From NCBI GenBank assembly GCA_946479515.1, contig CAMLGF010000009.1, positions 20,712 to 84,711 on the forward strand: a stretch of DNA of 64,000 bases, given 5' to 3'. Below the pieces are notes generated by a model. That model was not told where the DNA came from. It ran no database searches and saw only the letters and a list, made by a program, of their open reading frames with translations. Positions 44,219 to 52,498 of this stretch are shown here, piece after piece. Each line of letters begins with the position of its first letter. Positions within the stretch are counted from its first letter, which is position 1. Both the position numbers and the translations under genes were made by a program. Source of the DNA: an uncultured Pseudomonadota bacterium (GTDB lineage Bacteria; Pseudomonadota; Gammaproteobacteria; Steroidobacterales; Steroidobacteraceae).

Positions 44219-44962
44219 TCAGGCCGGGCTGTTGCCCTGCAGGGCATTCACGCACTTCACCCAGGCGCGCTGCGGGGTCAGGAACCTGAGCTTCCGCTTC
44301 CATACCTCTGCGCGTGTCGGATTGACCCAGTCGCGCAGGAACAGGGATTCGGGATGCGCGATTTCCTCGGCTGACAGGCCGAGCTTCGGCACCTCCTCAT
44401 TGCGCACGAAGATCAGATTGCCGGTGTGGCACGCGAGCGTGTAGTCCTTGCTCTGACCCAGCTCCAGCATCGACGTGAAGCTGGTGAGGCGCTCGCCCCC
44501 GCTGAACACGTAGCGTTCACCCGGCGGCGTGCCGCTGCCGATCTCGATGACCACGATGGCGGGCCGCTGCGAGAAACTGCGCCAGACGTGGTAGTCGTAG
44601 CTGTCGATGTCGATGGAAATCAGCTCGATGGGGCCGGGCAGCCCCGCGCGCGCGACGATATCGTCCAGCGAGTTCGGTCCGGCCTCGTGCTCCACGTGAG
44701 CATGGAAGGGTTTGATCCGGCCTTCGACCCGCCGTGCCAATTGCTGCAGGTACTCGTACTTGCGGGCGTCGGCTTCGACCATCAGGCAGGGCCAGCCCCG
44801 TTTCACGAGCGCATAGCAATTGCTGCCGTAGCGCCCATCCCAGGCACCCACATCGCAGGTCCAGCTCGGTTCGAGGCCGATGCGGCGGACGATTTCGGCG
44901 ATGACGCCGTCCTCCCCGTTCTGCGAATAGACGTTCTTGCGAAACTTCTGGAAAGTGCTCAT
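44219..44962 (-). CDS. FkbM-like SAM-dependent methyltransferase
   Basis: A 247-residue protein with the FkbM-type N-terminus (YSQNGEDGVIAEIVRRIG), a SAM-binding loop CDVGAWDGRYGSNCYAL, MVEADARKYEYL, and SIDIDSYDYHVW at motif IV. FkbM proteins O-methylate sugars or natural products, but no glycan or polyketide cluster is nearby. ATG 44962 follows a GGAG. It stands alone between two intergenic regions. Confidence 0.75.
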   Translation of the reverse strand: MSTFQKFRKNVYSQNGEDGVIAEIVRRIGLEPSWTCDVGAWDGRYGSNCYALVKRGWPCLMVEADARKYEYLQQLARRVEGRIKPFHAHVEHEAGPNSLDDIVARAGLPGPIELISIDIDSYDYHVWRSFSQRPAIVVIEIGSGTPPGERYVFSGGERLTSFTSMLELGQSKDYTLACHTGNLIFVRNEEVPKLGLSAEEIAHPESLFLRDWVNPTRAEVWKRKLRFLTPQRAWVKCVNALQGNSPA

Positions 44963-45088
44963 GCGAGGACTCCGGCCCGTCGTCGGTGAAGGACGGCGGA
45001 ATCCTAGAATTGCGCTGTCAGAAAGACTGCGCGCACGCACCCTGACTTGCCGTCAGCGCCGGTCCTACAGACCGGCGCGGCGCGCAAT

Positions 45089-45441
45089 TGGTGGAGGCGG
45101 CGGGAATTGAACCCGCGTCCGCAAGCACTAGACGTGAGGCTCTACGTACGTAGCTGTCTCATTGGTTCTTACCGTCCGCTACCCGAGCAGCAGGGAAAAC
45201 GTCCGGCCAGCGACGGTGACTCTTAACGGCACCGCCCGTCGCACGCGGTGCCGCGATCCTATGAACGCGACCCGTGTTTCAGTGGCATAGGCACCAGCTG
45301 GTCACGGGGTCAGCTGCGCTTAGGCAGCCAGAGCGAAGTTGTCGTCGTTGGCAACTATGTTTTGCATAGGGATTTACGAGGTCCATACACCCTCGGTACG
45401 CCTCTCACGGTTCGCAACCCACGTCGAAACCGGTCGCCCCC
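45089..45441 (-). ncRNA. ssrA: transfer-messenger RNA (tmRNA), tag ANDDNFALAA
   Basis: A 353-nt RNA. The 5' end GGGGGCG (45441-45435) pairs with CGCCTCC near the 3' end, followed by ACCA, with CCA encoded at 45091-45089. The T-arm GGTTCAATTCC is present. The tag reading frame (45352-45320) encodes ANDDNFALAA then TAA, close to E. coli ANDENYALAA. It rescues stalled ribosomes with SmpB, whose gene is 2.1 kb downstream on the same strand. Confidence 0.96.
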
Positions 45442-45510
45442 GTAAAAGCATTGCAAGCATACATGGGGCCGGGGGGCTCCGCTGCAAGGAGTCTGAAAGC
45501 GTGCGCCGCG

Positions 45511-47520
45511 TCAGTGGGCGGCGGTGGCGCCGGCGGCCAAGCCGATATGCCTGCCCAGAAACCGCTCGAGTTCGATCAGCGTGCGGATGCGCGAAGAACT
45601 CTTGCTCCACATCCAGTGATCCTCTCCTTGCAGCTCGATGAACTCGTGGTCCTTGCCGGCGGCTGCCAGCGCCCGGGCCATGAGCTGCGACTGCGTGATG
45701 GGCACCACGGTGTCGTCGACTCCATGAATCAGCAGCACCGGCGCCCGCACCGCGGCGGCCGCGCGCGCCGGTGACCTGGCGATCACCTGCGCGTCGGTGG
45801 GCTCGCCAATCTGCTGGCGCAGGTCGTGGAATGCTTCCGATTCCCGGCCCCAGGTGCCCTTGACGTCGAAACCGATCTGCGCGGGCAGATCGGCGACCCC
45901 GGCGATGCTCACGGCGCAGGCATACAGATCGGGTGTGAACGCCGCGCCCGCAAGCGCGGCATAGCCACCGTAGCTCCAACCGGCGATGCACACCCGTTTC
46001 GGATCTGCGATGCCCGCGTCGATGATTGCGCGCACAGCGTCGGTCACGTCATCCTGCATGCGCAGGCCCCACTGTCGATTGCCGGCCTCTTCGTGCGCCA
46101 GACCGAAGCCGGTGGACCCCCGGAACTGCGGCTGCAGCACGGCGTAGCCGCGCGAAGCGAGAAACTGCGCCAGCCAGTCGAAGCCCGGCTCGTCGCGGGC
46201 ATGCGGACCGCCGTGCGGCATGACCACCAGCGGCAGCCGCTCGGCGGCGACGTCGGGCGGCAGTGTCAGGTAGGCGAGCAGCGCGTACTGATCGCGCGCC
46301 GTGTACTTGAACTGCCGGACGTCGGCCAGTTTCAGCCCGGCGAGCTGAGGATAAGCCTCGTTGATGATGTCCGCCTTCCTGGCGGCATAGTCGACCAGAT
46401 AGTAGGTGGGCGGAACGTGTTCGTCTTCGACGCGCGCGACCAGCTTGCTGCCATCGAGCGAACGACTGACGAATGCCACCCATTTCGCCTTGAAGCTCTT
46501 CTGCAGCGCTTGATTTCGCTTCTCCCACTGCGGATCCAGCCAATGTACGGGCTGCGCGGCGCCTCCCAGCCCGACGCCGAGAACGGTGCCGTCGAGCGGA
46601 TCCGTCAGGACGCTTTCGAGTTCGAGTTCGGCATTGGCGTAAACCAAGGTGGGCGCGGAGCCATCGAGTGGCAACGACCAGAGTTTGGCCGCCTCGTCCT
46701 GACAGGCGCGGCCCAGCGTGAGAACGCTGCGGCGATCGGCGGTGAACCCGATCAGCGACAGCTGCGGGCAGCCCCGCACGTCGTAGATCTTGCGCCAGAC
46801 GCTGTCGTTCTTGACGGCGATCGTGAACTGGTCTTCCTTGGGGTGGTATTCGCTGCGCACGAACAACTCGCCGGCTTCATCGACCAGCCAGTCCGAGGTG
46901 AACTGAGTGCCGCTCGCCATGAGACGGCCGTTCCCCGTTCGCAGATCCACTTCGTAGACGTTGAAGACCCAGCCTGAATCGCTGCGTTTACCGGCGAGCC
47001 GCGAGCCGGTTTCCTGTCGATACCGGGTCGCCAGCCAGTCCCAGCTGGACATGTAGATCTTGCCGGGCGATGCCGTGCGAATGCGCAGGATGTACGATCC
47101 CGGCGCCCATTGCCGCGCTTCGTCGTTCATCAGCAGCATGCGGTTCGGTCCACCGGTGGCGTCCAGGGCAATCCACCGCTGGTATTCCTCCGTCAGCTTG
47201 TAGTTGACGTCGACCGTTTGCGTCGTGCTCTGCTCCACGAGCAGTGTCTCGTCATTCGCCCAGCGCACGTTCCAGAGCTTGACGCCATCGGCGACACCGA
47301 CCTTGCGCAGCGTCTTGTTGGTAGTGAGGTCGTGGACCACCACGCTCGGCTTGTCGCCTTCGTCGGCGATCCACGCCAGGCGGGTGCCTGCGGGATTGAG
47401 GGCCACGGCGGTCAGCGCAGGTTTGCGCCCGAAGGCTTCCGGAGGCGGAGGCGCCGCCCGCGAGTAGTCAGTCGCCAGCGAGAGGCCGATCACGGCCCAC
47501 GTCTTGATGAATCCTTTCAT
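45511..47520 (-). CDS. secreted S9 prolyl-oligopeptidase-family peptidase
   Basis: A 669-residue serine peptidase with a signal peptide (cleavage near SRAA, about residue 22). It has an N-terminal beta-propeller (about 30-390) and a C-terminal alpha/beta-hydrolase domain. The triad is Ser516 (GWSYGGY), Asp603 (HGVDDTVVP) and His635 (GEDHWMW). Relatives are dipeptidyl- and acylaminoacyl-peptidases. A GGGAGG Shine-Dalgarno sequence precedes ATG 47520. It lies between smpB and ssrA and is unrelated to them in function. Confidence 0.92.
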   Translation of the reverse strand: MKGFIKTWAVIGLSLATDYSRAAPPPPEAFGRKPALTAVALNPAGTRLAWIADEGDKPSVVVHDLTTNKTLRKVGVADGVKLWNVRWANDETLLVEQSTTQTVDVNYKLTEEYQRWIALDATGGPNRMLLMNDEARQWAPGSYILRIRTASPGKIYMSSWDWLATRYRQETGSRLAGKRSDSGWVFNVYEVDLRTGNGRLMASGTQFTSDWLVDEAGELFVRSEYHPKEDQFTIAVKNDSVWRKIYDVRGCPQLSLIGFTADRRSVLTLGRACQDEAAKLWSLPLDGSAPTLVYANAELELESVLTDPLDGTVLGVGLGGAAQPVHWLDPQWEKRNQALQKSFKAKWVAFVSRSLDGSKLVARVEDEHVPPTYYLVDYAARKADIINEAYPQLAGLKLADVRQFKYTARDQYALLAYLTLPPDVAAERLPLVVMPHGGPHARDEPGFDWLAQFLASRGYAVLQPQFRGSTGFGLAHEEAGNRQWGLRMQDDVTDAVRAIIDAGIADPKRVCIAGWSYGGYAALAGAAFTPDLYACAVSIAGVADLPAQIGFDVKGTWGRESEAFHDLRQQIGEPTDAQVIARSPARAAAAVRAPVLLIHGVDDTVVPITQSQLMARALAAAGKDHEFIELQGEDHWMWSKSSSRIRTLIELERFLGRHIGLAAGATAAH

Positions 47521-47538
47521 TCGACCCTCCCAGGCCGG

Positions 47539-48012
47539 TCAGCCACGTCGCAGTATTCGTGCCTTGTCCCTTTGCCAGTCGCGTTCTTTTTCAGTGGCGC
47601 GCTTGTCGTGCTGCTTCTTGCCCTTGGCCAGGCCGATCTCGAGCTTGGCCCGTCCATTCTTCCAGTGCAGGTCCAATGGCACCAGAGTGTAGCCCTTGCG
47701 CTCGACGCTGCCGAGCAGGCGCGACAGCTGCGCCTTGCTCAGCAGTAGTTTGCGCGTGCGCTTGGGTTCGGCCACCACGTGCGTGGAAGTGGTGCTCAGA
47801 GGTGTGATCTGCGCTCCGAACAGGAACGCCTCGCCATCCTTGAGATAGACGTAGCCCTCGGCGATCTGCGCCTTGCCGGCGCGCATCGATTTGACCTCCC
47901 AGCCCTCGAGAACCAGGCCCGCTTCGAGCCGTTCTTCGATGAAGTAGTCGTAGCGCGCCTTGCGGTTTTCCGCGATCAGCCGGGCCGGTTCTTTCTTGTC
48001 GGGCTTGTTCAT
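47539..48012 (-). CDS. smpB: tmRNA-binding protein SmpB
   Basis: A 157-residue protein with the SmpB beta-barrel: [49 protein letters not shown] and the basic tail [20 protein letters not shown] that enters the decoding centre. It delivers tmRNA to stalled ribosomes. TACAAT lies 12 nt before the ATG on the minus strand. It is divergent from ratA. Confidence 0.97.
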   Translation of the reverse strand: MNKPDKKEPARLIAENRKARYDYFIEERLEAGLVLEGWEVKSMRAGKAQIAEGYVYLKDGEAFLFGAQITPLSTTSTHVVAEPKRTRKLLLSKAQLSRLLGSVERKGYTLVPLDLHWKNGRAKLEIGLAKGKKQHDKRATEKERDWQRDKARILRRG

Positions 48013-48070
48013 GAGGTCGGCCTCATTGTACCCGCGCGAATCAGCGGCCGGGTTTCATTAGAATGCCGTC

Positions 48071-48505
48071 ATGCGTGAAATAAAGCGTTCGGCGCTGATC
48101 GCGGAAGCACCGGGCCGCATGTTCGAGCTCATCAACGACGTCGAGCGCTATCCGGAATTCGTGCCCGGCTGCCTGGCGGCGCGCGTGCTCTCGCGATCGG
48201 GCAACGAGATGGTGGCCACGCTGGACATCAGGCGGGGGCCGCTGCGTGCGGAATTCACCACGCGCAATCTGCTCGAACCCGACCGGCGGGTGCTCATGCA
48301 GTTCGTACAGGGCCCGTTCCGGGTGCTCGAAGGCTTGTGGACGCTGTCGCCGCTCGGCGATTTCGGTTGCCGCGTCGAGCTGGAAATGCGCTTCGAGTTC
48401 GCGAACCGCGTCGCCGGGGCGCTGTTCGAGCCCTTGTTCGAGAGCACGGCGGCCTCGCTGGTCGACGCATTCGTGAAGCGTGCGCGCGATCTGAAGCCTA
48501 TCTAG
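48071..48505 (+). CDS. ratA: RatA/Coq10-family START-domain protein
   Basis: A 144-residue protein of the polyketide-cyclase/Coq10 family: MFELINDVERYPEFVPGCL, TRNLLEPDRRVLMQFVQGPF and ALFEPLFESTAASLVDAFVK. E. coli RatA was described as a 50S-binding toxin; the Coq10 branch binds ubiquinone. Located with rnfH and near smpB, as in most gammaproteobacteria. ATG 48071 is 6 nt after TAGAAT with no Shine-Dalgarno sequence. Confidence 0.92.
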   Translation: MREIKRSALIAEAPGRMFELINDVERYPEFVPGCLAARVLSRSGNEMVATLDIRRGPLRAEFTTRNLLEPDRRVLMQFVQGPFRVLEGLWTLSPLGDFGCRVELEMRFEFANRVAGALFEPLFESTAASLVDAFVKRARDLKPI

Positions 48506-48838
48506 ATGAAGGAATGCACGGTGACATTCGCGCTGCCCGTGCGGCAGTGGTCCTGGCGGGTGCGGCTGCCGGAAGAGGCCACGATTGCAGATGCCTTGCG
48601 CGCGGCGCGCGAGCAGTCGCGGGACGTCGAGGTGCCCTGGGAAACCGCGGATGTCGGAATTTTTGGCGTGCTCTGCGACCGTGCCGCGCTGCCGCGGGAC
48701 GGCGATCGCATCGAGATCTACCGGCCGCTCACGTCGGACCCGAAGGAGTCCCGGCGGGCTCGGGCAGCGGCTCGGCAGGTGGCATCGGATCGGGCTTCTG
48801 CTCGGGCTCCGAAGCGGCCGGCGAAGCCGGCTCGCTAG
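48506..48838 (+). CDS. rnfH: RnfH-family ubiquitin-like protein
   Basis: A 110-residue protein with a beta-grasp RnfH domain (residues 1-78): LPEEATIADALRAAREQS, TADVGIFGVLCDRAALPRDGDRIEIYRPL. Its ATG directly follows the ratA stop with no gap. The Arg/Ala-rich tail (about 79-110) is encoded in a 110-bp segment that is also the antisense 3' end of bamE. Function poorly known; it often travels with ratA. Confidence 0.88.
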   Translation: MKECTVTFALPVRQWSWRVRLPEEATIADALRAAREQSRDVEVPWETADVGIFGVLCDRAALPRDGDRIEIYRPLTSDPKESRRARAAARQVASDRASARAPKRPAKPAR

Positions 48839-49280
48839 TCCCGGCCTCGCTCTCGGCCTTGCCGCGGCCCGTCATGCGCTGCCACAGGCTGGGTTTCTTG
48901 CGATTCTTGCGCGTCTCCGCGATCGCCTTTTTCAGATCGGCCTCGATCTGTGCCAGGTCCGCCTGGGTGGGCACACCGAGGTTTTCGATGCGCTGCACCT
49001 TCTCGTCCTGGAAGTACACGGTCAGGCGGCGCTTCAGCGGTTGTTTGATTTTCCGGGAGCTGAAGAAGTAGTAATAGTCCCAACGGCTGTCATCGAAGGC
49101 GGCCGGCACCATCGGCGTGCCGAGCAGGAAGCGGACCTGGCTGCGCGTCATGCCTTCCTTGAGCTGCGACACCGAATCGGCCACCAGATAGTTGCCTTGC
49201 TGGATGTTCATCTTGTAGACGCAGCCGGCCGTCAGCAGTGATCCGGCGAGCAACAGGGTTGGTAGTGCAAGGCGTTTCAT
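48729..49280 (-). CDS. bamE: outer-membrane assembly lipoprotein BamE
   Basis: A 183-residue lipoprotein with lipobox LTAGC (Cys20). The SmpA/OmlA domain has MNIQQGNYLVADSVSQLKEG, MTRSQVRFLLGTPMV and WDYYYFF. It is part of the BAM complex that inserts outer-membrane proteins. After residue 135 a Pro/Glu/Ser-rich tail of about 45 residues extends it beyond E. coli BamE (113 aa); its last 36 codons overlap rnfH on the other strand. Divergent from fur. Confidence 0.94.
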   Translation of the reverse strand: MKRLALPTLLLAGSLLTAGCVYKMNIQQGNYLVADSVSQLKEGMTRSQVRFLLGTPMVPAAFDDSRWDYYYFFSSRKIKQPLKRRLTVYFQDEKVQRIENLGVPTQADLAQIEADLKKAIAETRKNRKKPSLWQRMTGRGKAESEAGTSEPASPAASEPEQKPDPMPPAEPLPEPAGTPSGPT

Positions 49281-49322
49281 GGTGGCGCATCATACCCGAA
49301 GGGTTTTCAGGAGACTGTTGGC

Positions 49323-49775
49323 TTGGAAAGCAAAGACCTGCGCAAGGCCGGGCTGAAGGTGACCGGACCGCGGCTGAAGATCCTCGAGATCCTCGAGGGC
49401 AGCCCGACGCGTCACATGTCGGCCGAAGGAATCTACAAGCGCTTGATCGAATCCAACGAGGATATCGGCCTGGCCACGGTCTATCGCGTGCTCACCCAGT
49501 TCCAGGCCGCCGGCCTGGTCGCCCGCCACCATTTCGAAGACGGCATGGCGGTTTTCGAGTTGAACCAGGGCACGCACCACGACCATATCGTGTGTCTGGA
49601 CTGCGGCCGGGTGGAAGAGTTCATCGACGAGGCCATCGAGGAACGCCAGGAAGAAATGGCGAAGCGCCTGGGCTGGGAGCTGCGCGATCACGCCATGACG
49701 CTTTATGGGCACTGTCAGAAACCCGGGTGCCCGTCCCACAAGGGCAAGCAGGCGGCGAACAAGAAGAACAGCTAG
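49323..49775 (+). CDS. fur: ferric uptake regulator Fur
   Basis: A 150-residue metalloregulator. It has a winged helix with GLKVTGPRLKILEIL and IGLATVYRVLTQFQAAGLV, and a metal-binding and dimerisation domain with HHDHIVCLDCGRVEEF and a second cysteine pair at GHCQKPGC. It represses iron-acquisition genes when Fe(II) is available and connects with the iron-sulfur operon in this window. The start is TTG 49323 with AGGAG 10 nt upstream. Convergent with recN, 4 bp between stops. Confidence 0.95.
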   Translation: MESKDLRKAGLKVTGPRLKILEILEGSPTRHMSAEGIYKRLIESNEDIGLATVYRVLTQFQAAGLVARHHFEDGMAVFELNQGTHHDHIVCLDCGRVEEFIDEAIEERQEEMAKRLGWELRDHAMTLYGHCQKPGCPSHKGKQAANKKNS

Positions 49776-49779
49776 GCCG

Positions 49780-51483
49780 TCAGGCCTTGCGCTTCGCGCC
49801 GCGCGATTTCTGTTCCCCGCCGGCCATCTGCAGCATCTCGCGCGCATGCTCGCGCGCCTTGCCGGTGACCTCCATGCCGCCCAGCATGCGCGCCAGCTCC
49901 TCGGTGCGTTCGTCCATGGTCAGTTCGGCGATGGTGGTTCTCGTGGTCTTCCCGTCGGTGAGCTTGGCTACGCGCAGATGGTGATGGCCCTGGCTCGCCA
50001 CCTGCGGCAGATGTGTGACACACAGTACCTGGCCCGAGAAACCCAAGGCCTTCAGTTCGCGACCGACGATTTCGGCCACCGCGCCGCCGACTCCCGAATC
50101 GACTTCATCGAACACCATGCAGCGCACGTCCTTGGCCGCGCAGGCCACCTGCACGGCGAGGGACAGCCGCGCCAGCTCACCGCCCGACGCCACCTTGGCG
50201 AGCGGCCGCAGTGGCTGGCCAGGATTGGCGGTGACGCGGAATTCCACGGTATCGAAACCGTGTGCCGCCGGTTCGCCATTGGCCTGGCTGATGTCGATGA
50301 GGAAGCGGCCGCCGGCCATGCCCAGCGTCTGCATGCGCGCCGTGATGTCCTTGGACAAGGTGCGGGCCGAGGCCTGGCGCTCCAGTGACAGCTGCGTGGC
50401 CAGCTTGCGGTAGGCATCCAGTGCCTCGTTCTGCTGCTTCTTCAGCGCGGTGAGGTTGTTGTCGGCGCTGTCCAGTTCGGCGAGCTCCTTCTCCAGCACC
50501 GCCACGCGGCCCGCGAGCTCGGAAGACTGCACGCGATGCTTGCGGCTCAGCTCTTCGACGGCGGCCAGGCGGCGCTCCACTTCTTCCTGCCGTGCCGGAT
50601 CGATGTCCAGCGTTTCCAGATAGCGCGACAGCTCGCGCGCGGCCTCGCGGATCTGGATGGTGGCCTCGTCCACCAGCGGTATGACCTTGGCGAGGCGCGG
50701 ATCCACGCTCGACAGCGTCTTGATTCCGGCGAGCGCGCGCGATGCCGTGGCGTGCGCATTGCCCTCGTCGGAATCGTAGAGCAGGCCGACCGCCGCCTGG
50801 GCGGCTTCCGCCAGGCGGCCGCGGTTGGAGTGGCGCGTGCGTTCCTCGGTGAGTTGCGCCACTTCGCCCTCCTTGAGATCGAGGGCCTTGAGCTCGCCCA
50901 CCTGGTGACGCAGCAGTTCGATGCGCGAGTCGCGATCGCGGGCCTTGCTCTCCAGTTCCACGGTGCGATTGACCAGCGCCAGCCAGGTCTTGTGGGCCGC
51001 GCGCACCTTGTCGGCCAGTTCGCCGTTCTTGCCAAACTCGTCCAGCAACTCGCGCTGTGCGCTGGCGCGCATCAGCGACTGGAATTCGTGCTGGCCGTGG
51101 ATGTCGACGATGAGCGCGCCCACTTCGCGCAGCAATTGCAGCGGTACCGATACGCCATTGAGATAGCCGCGCGAGCGGCCATCGGCGGCGATCACCCGCC
51201 GGACCGTGAGTTCGTCGTCGGCGTCGACCGATTGCTCCTTGAGCAGATCGCGCAGGGCGGGCGGACTGCCGCTGATGTCGAAGGTGGCCGAGAGCTCCGC
51301 ACGTTCAGTGCCGGCGCGCACCACTTCCGCGCCGCCCTTGCCGCCGGCCAGCAACGCCAATGCGTCGACGATGATGGATTTGCCGGCGCCCGTCTCGCCG
51401 GTGAGCACCGTGAGGCCGGCGCGCACTTCCAGGTCGACCAGGTCGATGATGGCCAGATCACGAATCTGCAGATGGGTCAGCAT
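49780..51483 (-). CDS. recN: DNA repair ATPase RecN
   Basis: A 567-residue SMC-like protein for double-strand break repair. Walker A is GETGAGKSI (about 29-37), DIHGQHEFQSLM is the typical Q-loop region, long coiled coils occupy about 150-360, and the C-terminal lobe has the ASGGELARLSLAVQ signature and FDEVDSGVGG Walker B. It is 3 bp downstream of nadK. No LexA box could be confirmed by eye. Confidence 0.96.
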   Translation of the reverse strand: MLTHLQIRDLAIIDLVDLEVRAGLTVLTGETGAGKSIIVDALALLAGGKGGAEVVRAGTERAELSATFDISGSPPALRDLLKEQSVDADDELTVRRVIAADGRSRGYLNGVSVPLQLLREVGALIVDIHGQHEFQSLMRASAQRELLDEFGKNGELADKVRAAHKTWLALVNRTVELESKARDRDSRIELLRHQVGELKALDLKEGEVAQLTEERTRHSNRGRLAEAAQAAVGLLYDSDEGNAHATASRALAGIKTLSSVDPRLAKVIPLVDEATIQIREAARELSRYLETLDIDPARQEEVERRLAAVEELSRKHRVQSSELAGRVAVLEKELAELDSADNNLTALKKQQNEALDAYRKLATQLSLERQASARTLSKDITARMQTLGMAGGRFLIDISQANGEPAAHGFDTVEFRVTANPGQPLRPLAKVASGGELARLSLAVQVACAAKDVRCMVFDEVDSGVGGAVAEIVGRELKALGFSGQVLCVTHLPQVASQGHHHLRVAKLTDGKTTRTTIAELTMDERTEELARMLGGMEVTGKAREHAREMLQMAGGEQKSRGAKRKA

Positions 51484-51486
51484 GAC

Positions 51487-52380
51487 TCACTCGGATGGAT
51501 TGAAGCCGCCACGGCCCCAGTGGAGCTTGGAGCGCAACAGCCGGTAGTACTCGAACTTGTCCGGGTGGAGCAGGGTGATCTTCTGCGCCGTGGGGTGGAT
51601 CTCGAGCGTCGCCCCCGGCACGAGTTCTCCCAGTGGCACGCCGTCGCAGGTCACCTGCGCCTGCGTGTCGGGCCGATCGATGAGTTTCACGGCGATCACG
51701 CACCGCCCGGAAACGACGATGGGCCGGTCGGAGAGGGTATGCGGGCAGATCGGCGCGACCACGAGCACATCGAGATGCGGCGCCACGATTGGGCCACCGC
51801 AGGACAGTGCGTAAGCGGTGGAACCCGTCGAGCTCGCCACCACCAGGCCGTCGCCGCCATGGGTGTTGACGTAGGCGCCGTCGATCCAGGTCTCGAAGTC
51901 GAGCATGCGGCCGGTCTGCCATTTCTGCAGCACGACGTCGTTGAGCGCCAGCGTGCGTGCCACCAGGCCCTTGCCATTGACGATGCGCGCCTCGAGGAGG
52001 GCGCGTTCGTCGCGCTCGCAGCGGCCTTCCAGCGCCGCATCCACGGAAGCCAGCATGTCCTGCGGCAGTACGTCCGTCAGGAAACCCAGGCGCCCGCGGT
52101 TGATGCCGATGAGCGGAACGCCCTTGTGCGCGACCAGGCGGGCGGCATATAGGAGGGTGCCATCGCCGCCGATGGCGATGACCAGGTCCGCCTGCTCGGC
52201 GATCTGCTCCTCCGGCAGCCGGCGGACCAGGTCCGGGGCGACGTCGAGCGGGTCGTCGGCCGGCAACAGCGCCTGCACCCCTCGTTTTTTGAGGTGCGGC
52301 AGCAGTGTCAGTGCGGATTCCGCGACGCGTGCATCGCTGAACCGGCCTATGAGCGCGCAAGCTTGCGCTGGTAGAGCCAT
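51487..52380 (-). CDS. nadK: NAD kinase
   Basis: A 297-residue enzyme that phosphorylates NAD to NADP. The GGDGTLL motif (VIAIGGDGTLLYAAR), GINRGRLGFLTD, the NDVVLQK segment and GGDGLVVASSTGSTAYALS are all present. ATG 52380 begins MALPAQACALIG; extension upstream would overlap hrcA. It is divergent from hrcA and cotranscribed with recN. Confidence 0.96.
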   Translation of the reverse strand: MALPAQACALIGRFSDARVAESALTLLPHLKKRGVQALLPADDPLDVAPDLVRRLPEEQIAEQADLVIAIGGDGTLLYAARLVAHKGVPLIGINRGRLGFLTDVLPQDMLASVDAALEGRCERDERALLEARIVNGKGLVARTLALNDVVLQKWQTGRMLDFETWIDGAYVNTHGGDGLVVASSTGSTAYALSCGGPIVAPHLDVLVVAPICPHTLSDRPIVVSGRCVIAVKLIDRPDTQAQVTCDGVPLGELVPGATLEIHPTAQKITLLHPDKFEYYRLLRSKLHWGRGGFNPSE

Positions 52381-52498
52381 GCCGCTTTGTAGCACGGGCC
52401 CCCCGGGTGGCCAATGCGCTGAATCACATCGAAAAGCGGCCAATGGAGGCCCGGTGCGTTTCTTGACGGTCCAATGACGGCTTAGGTAGGTTTTGAAC

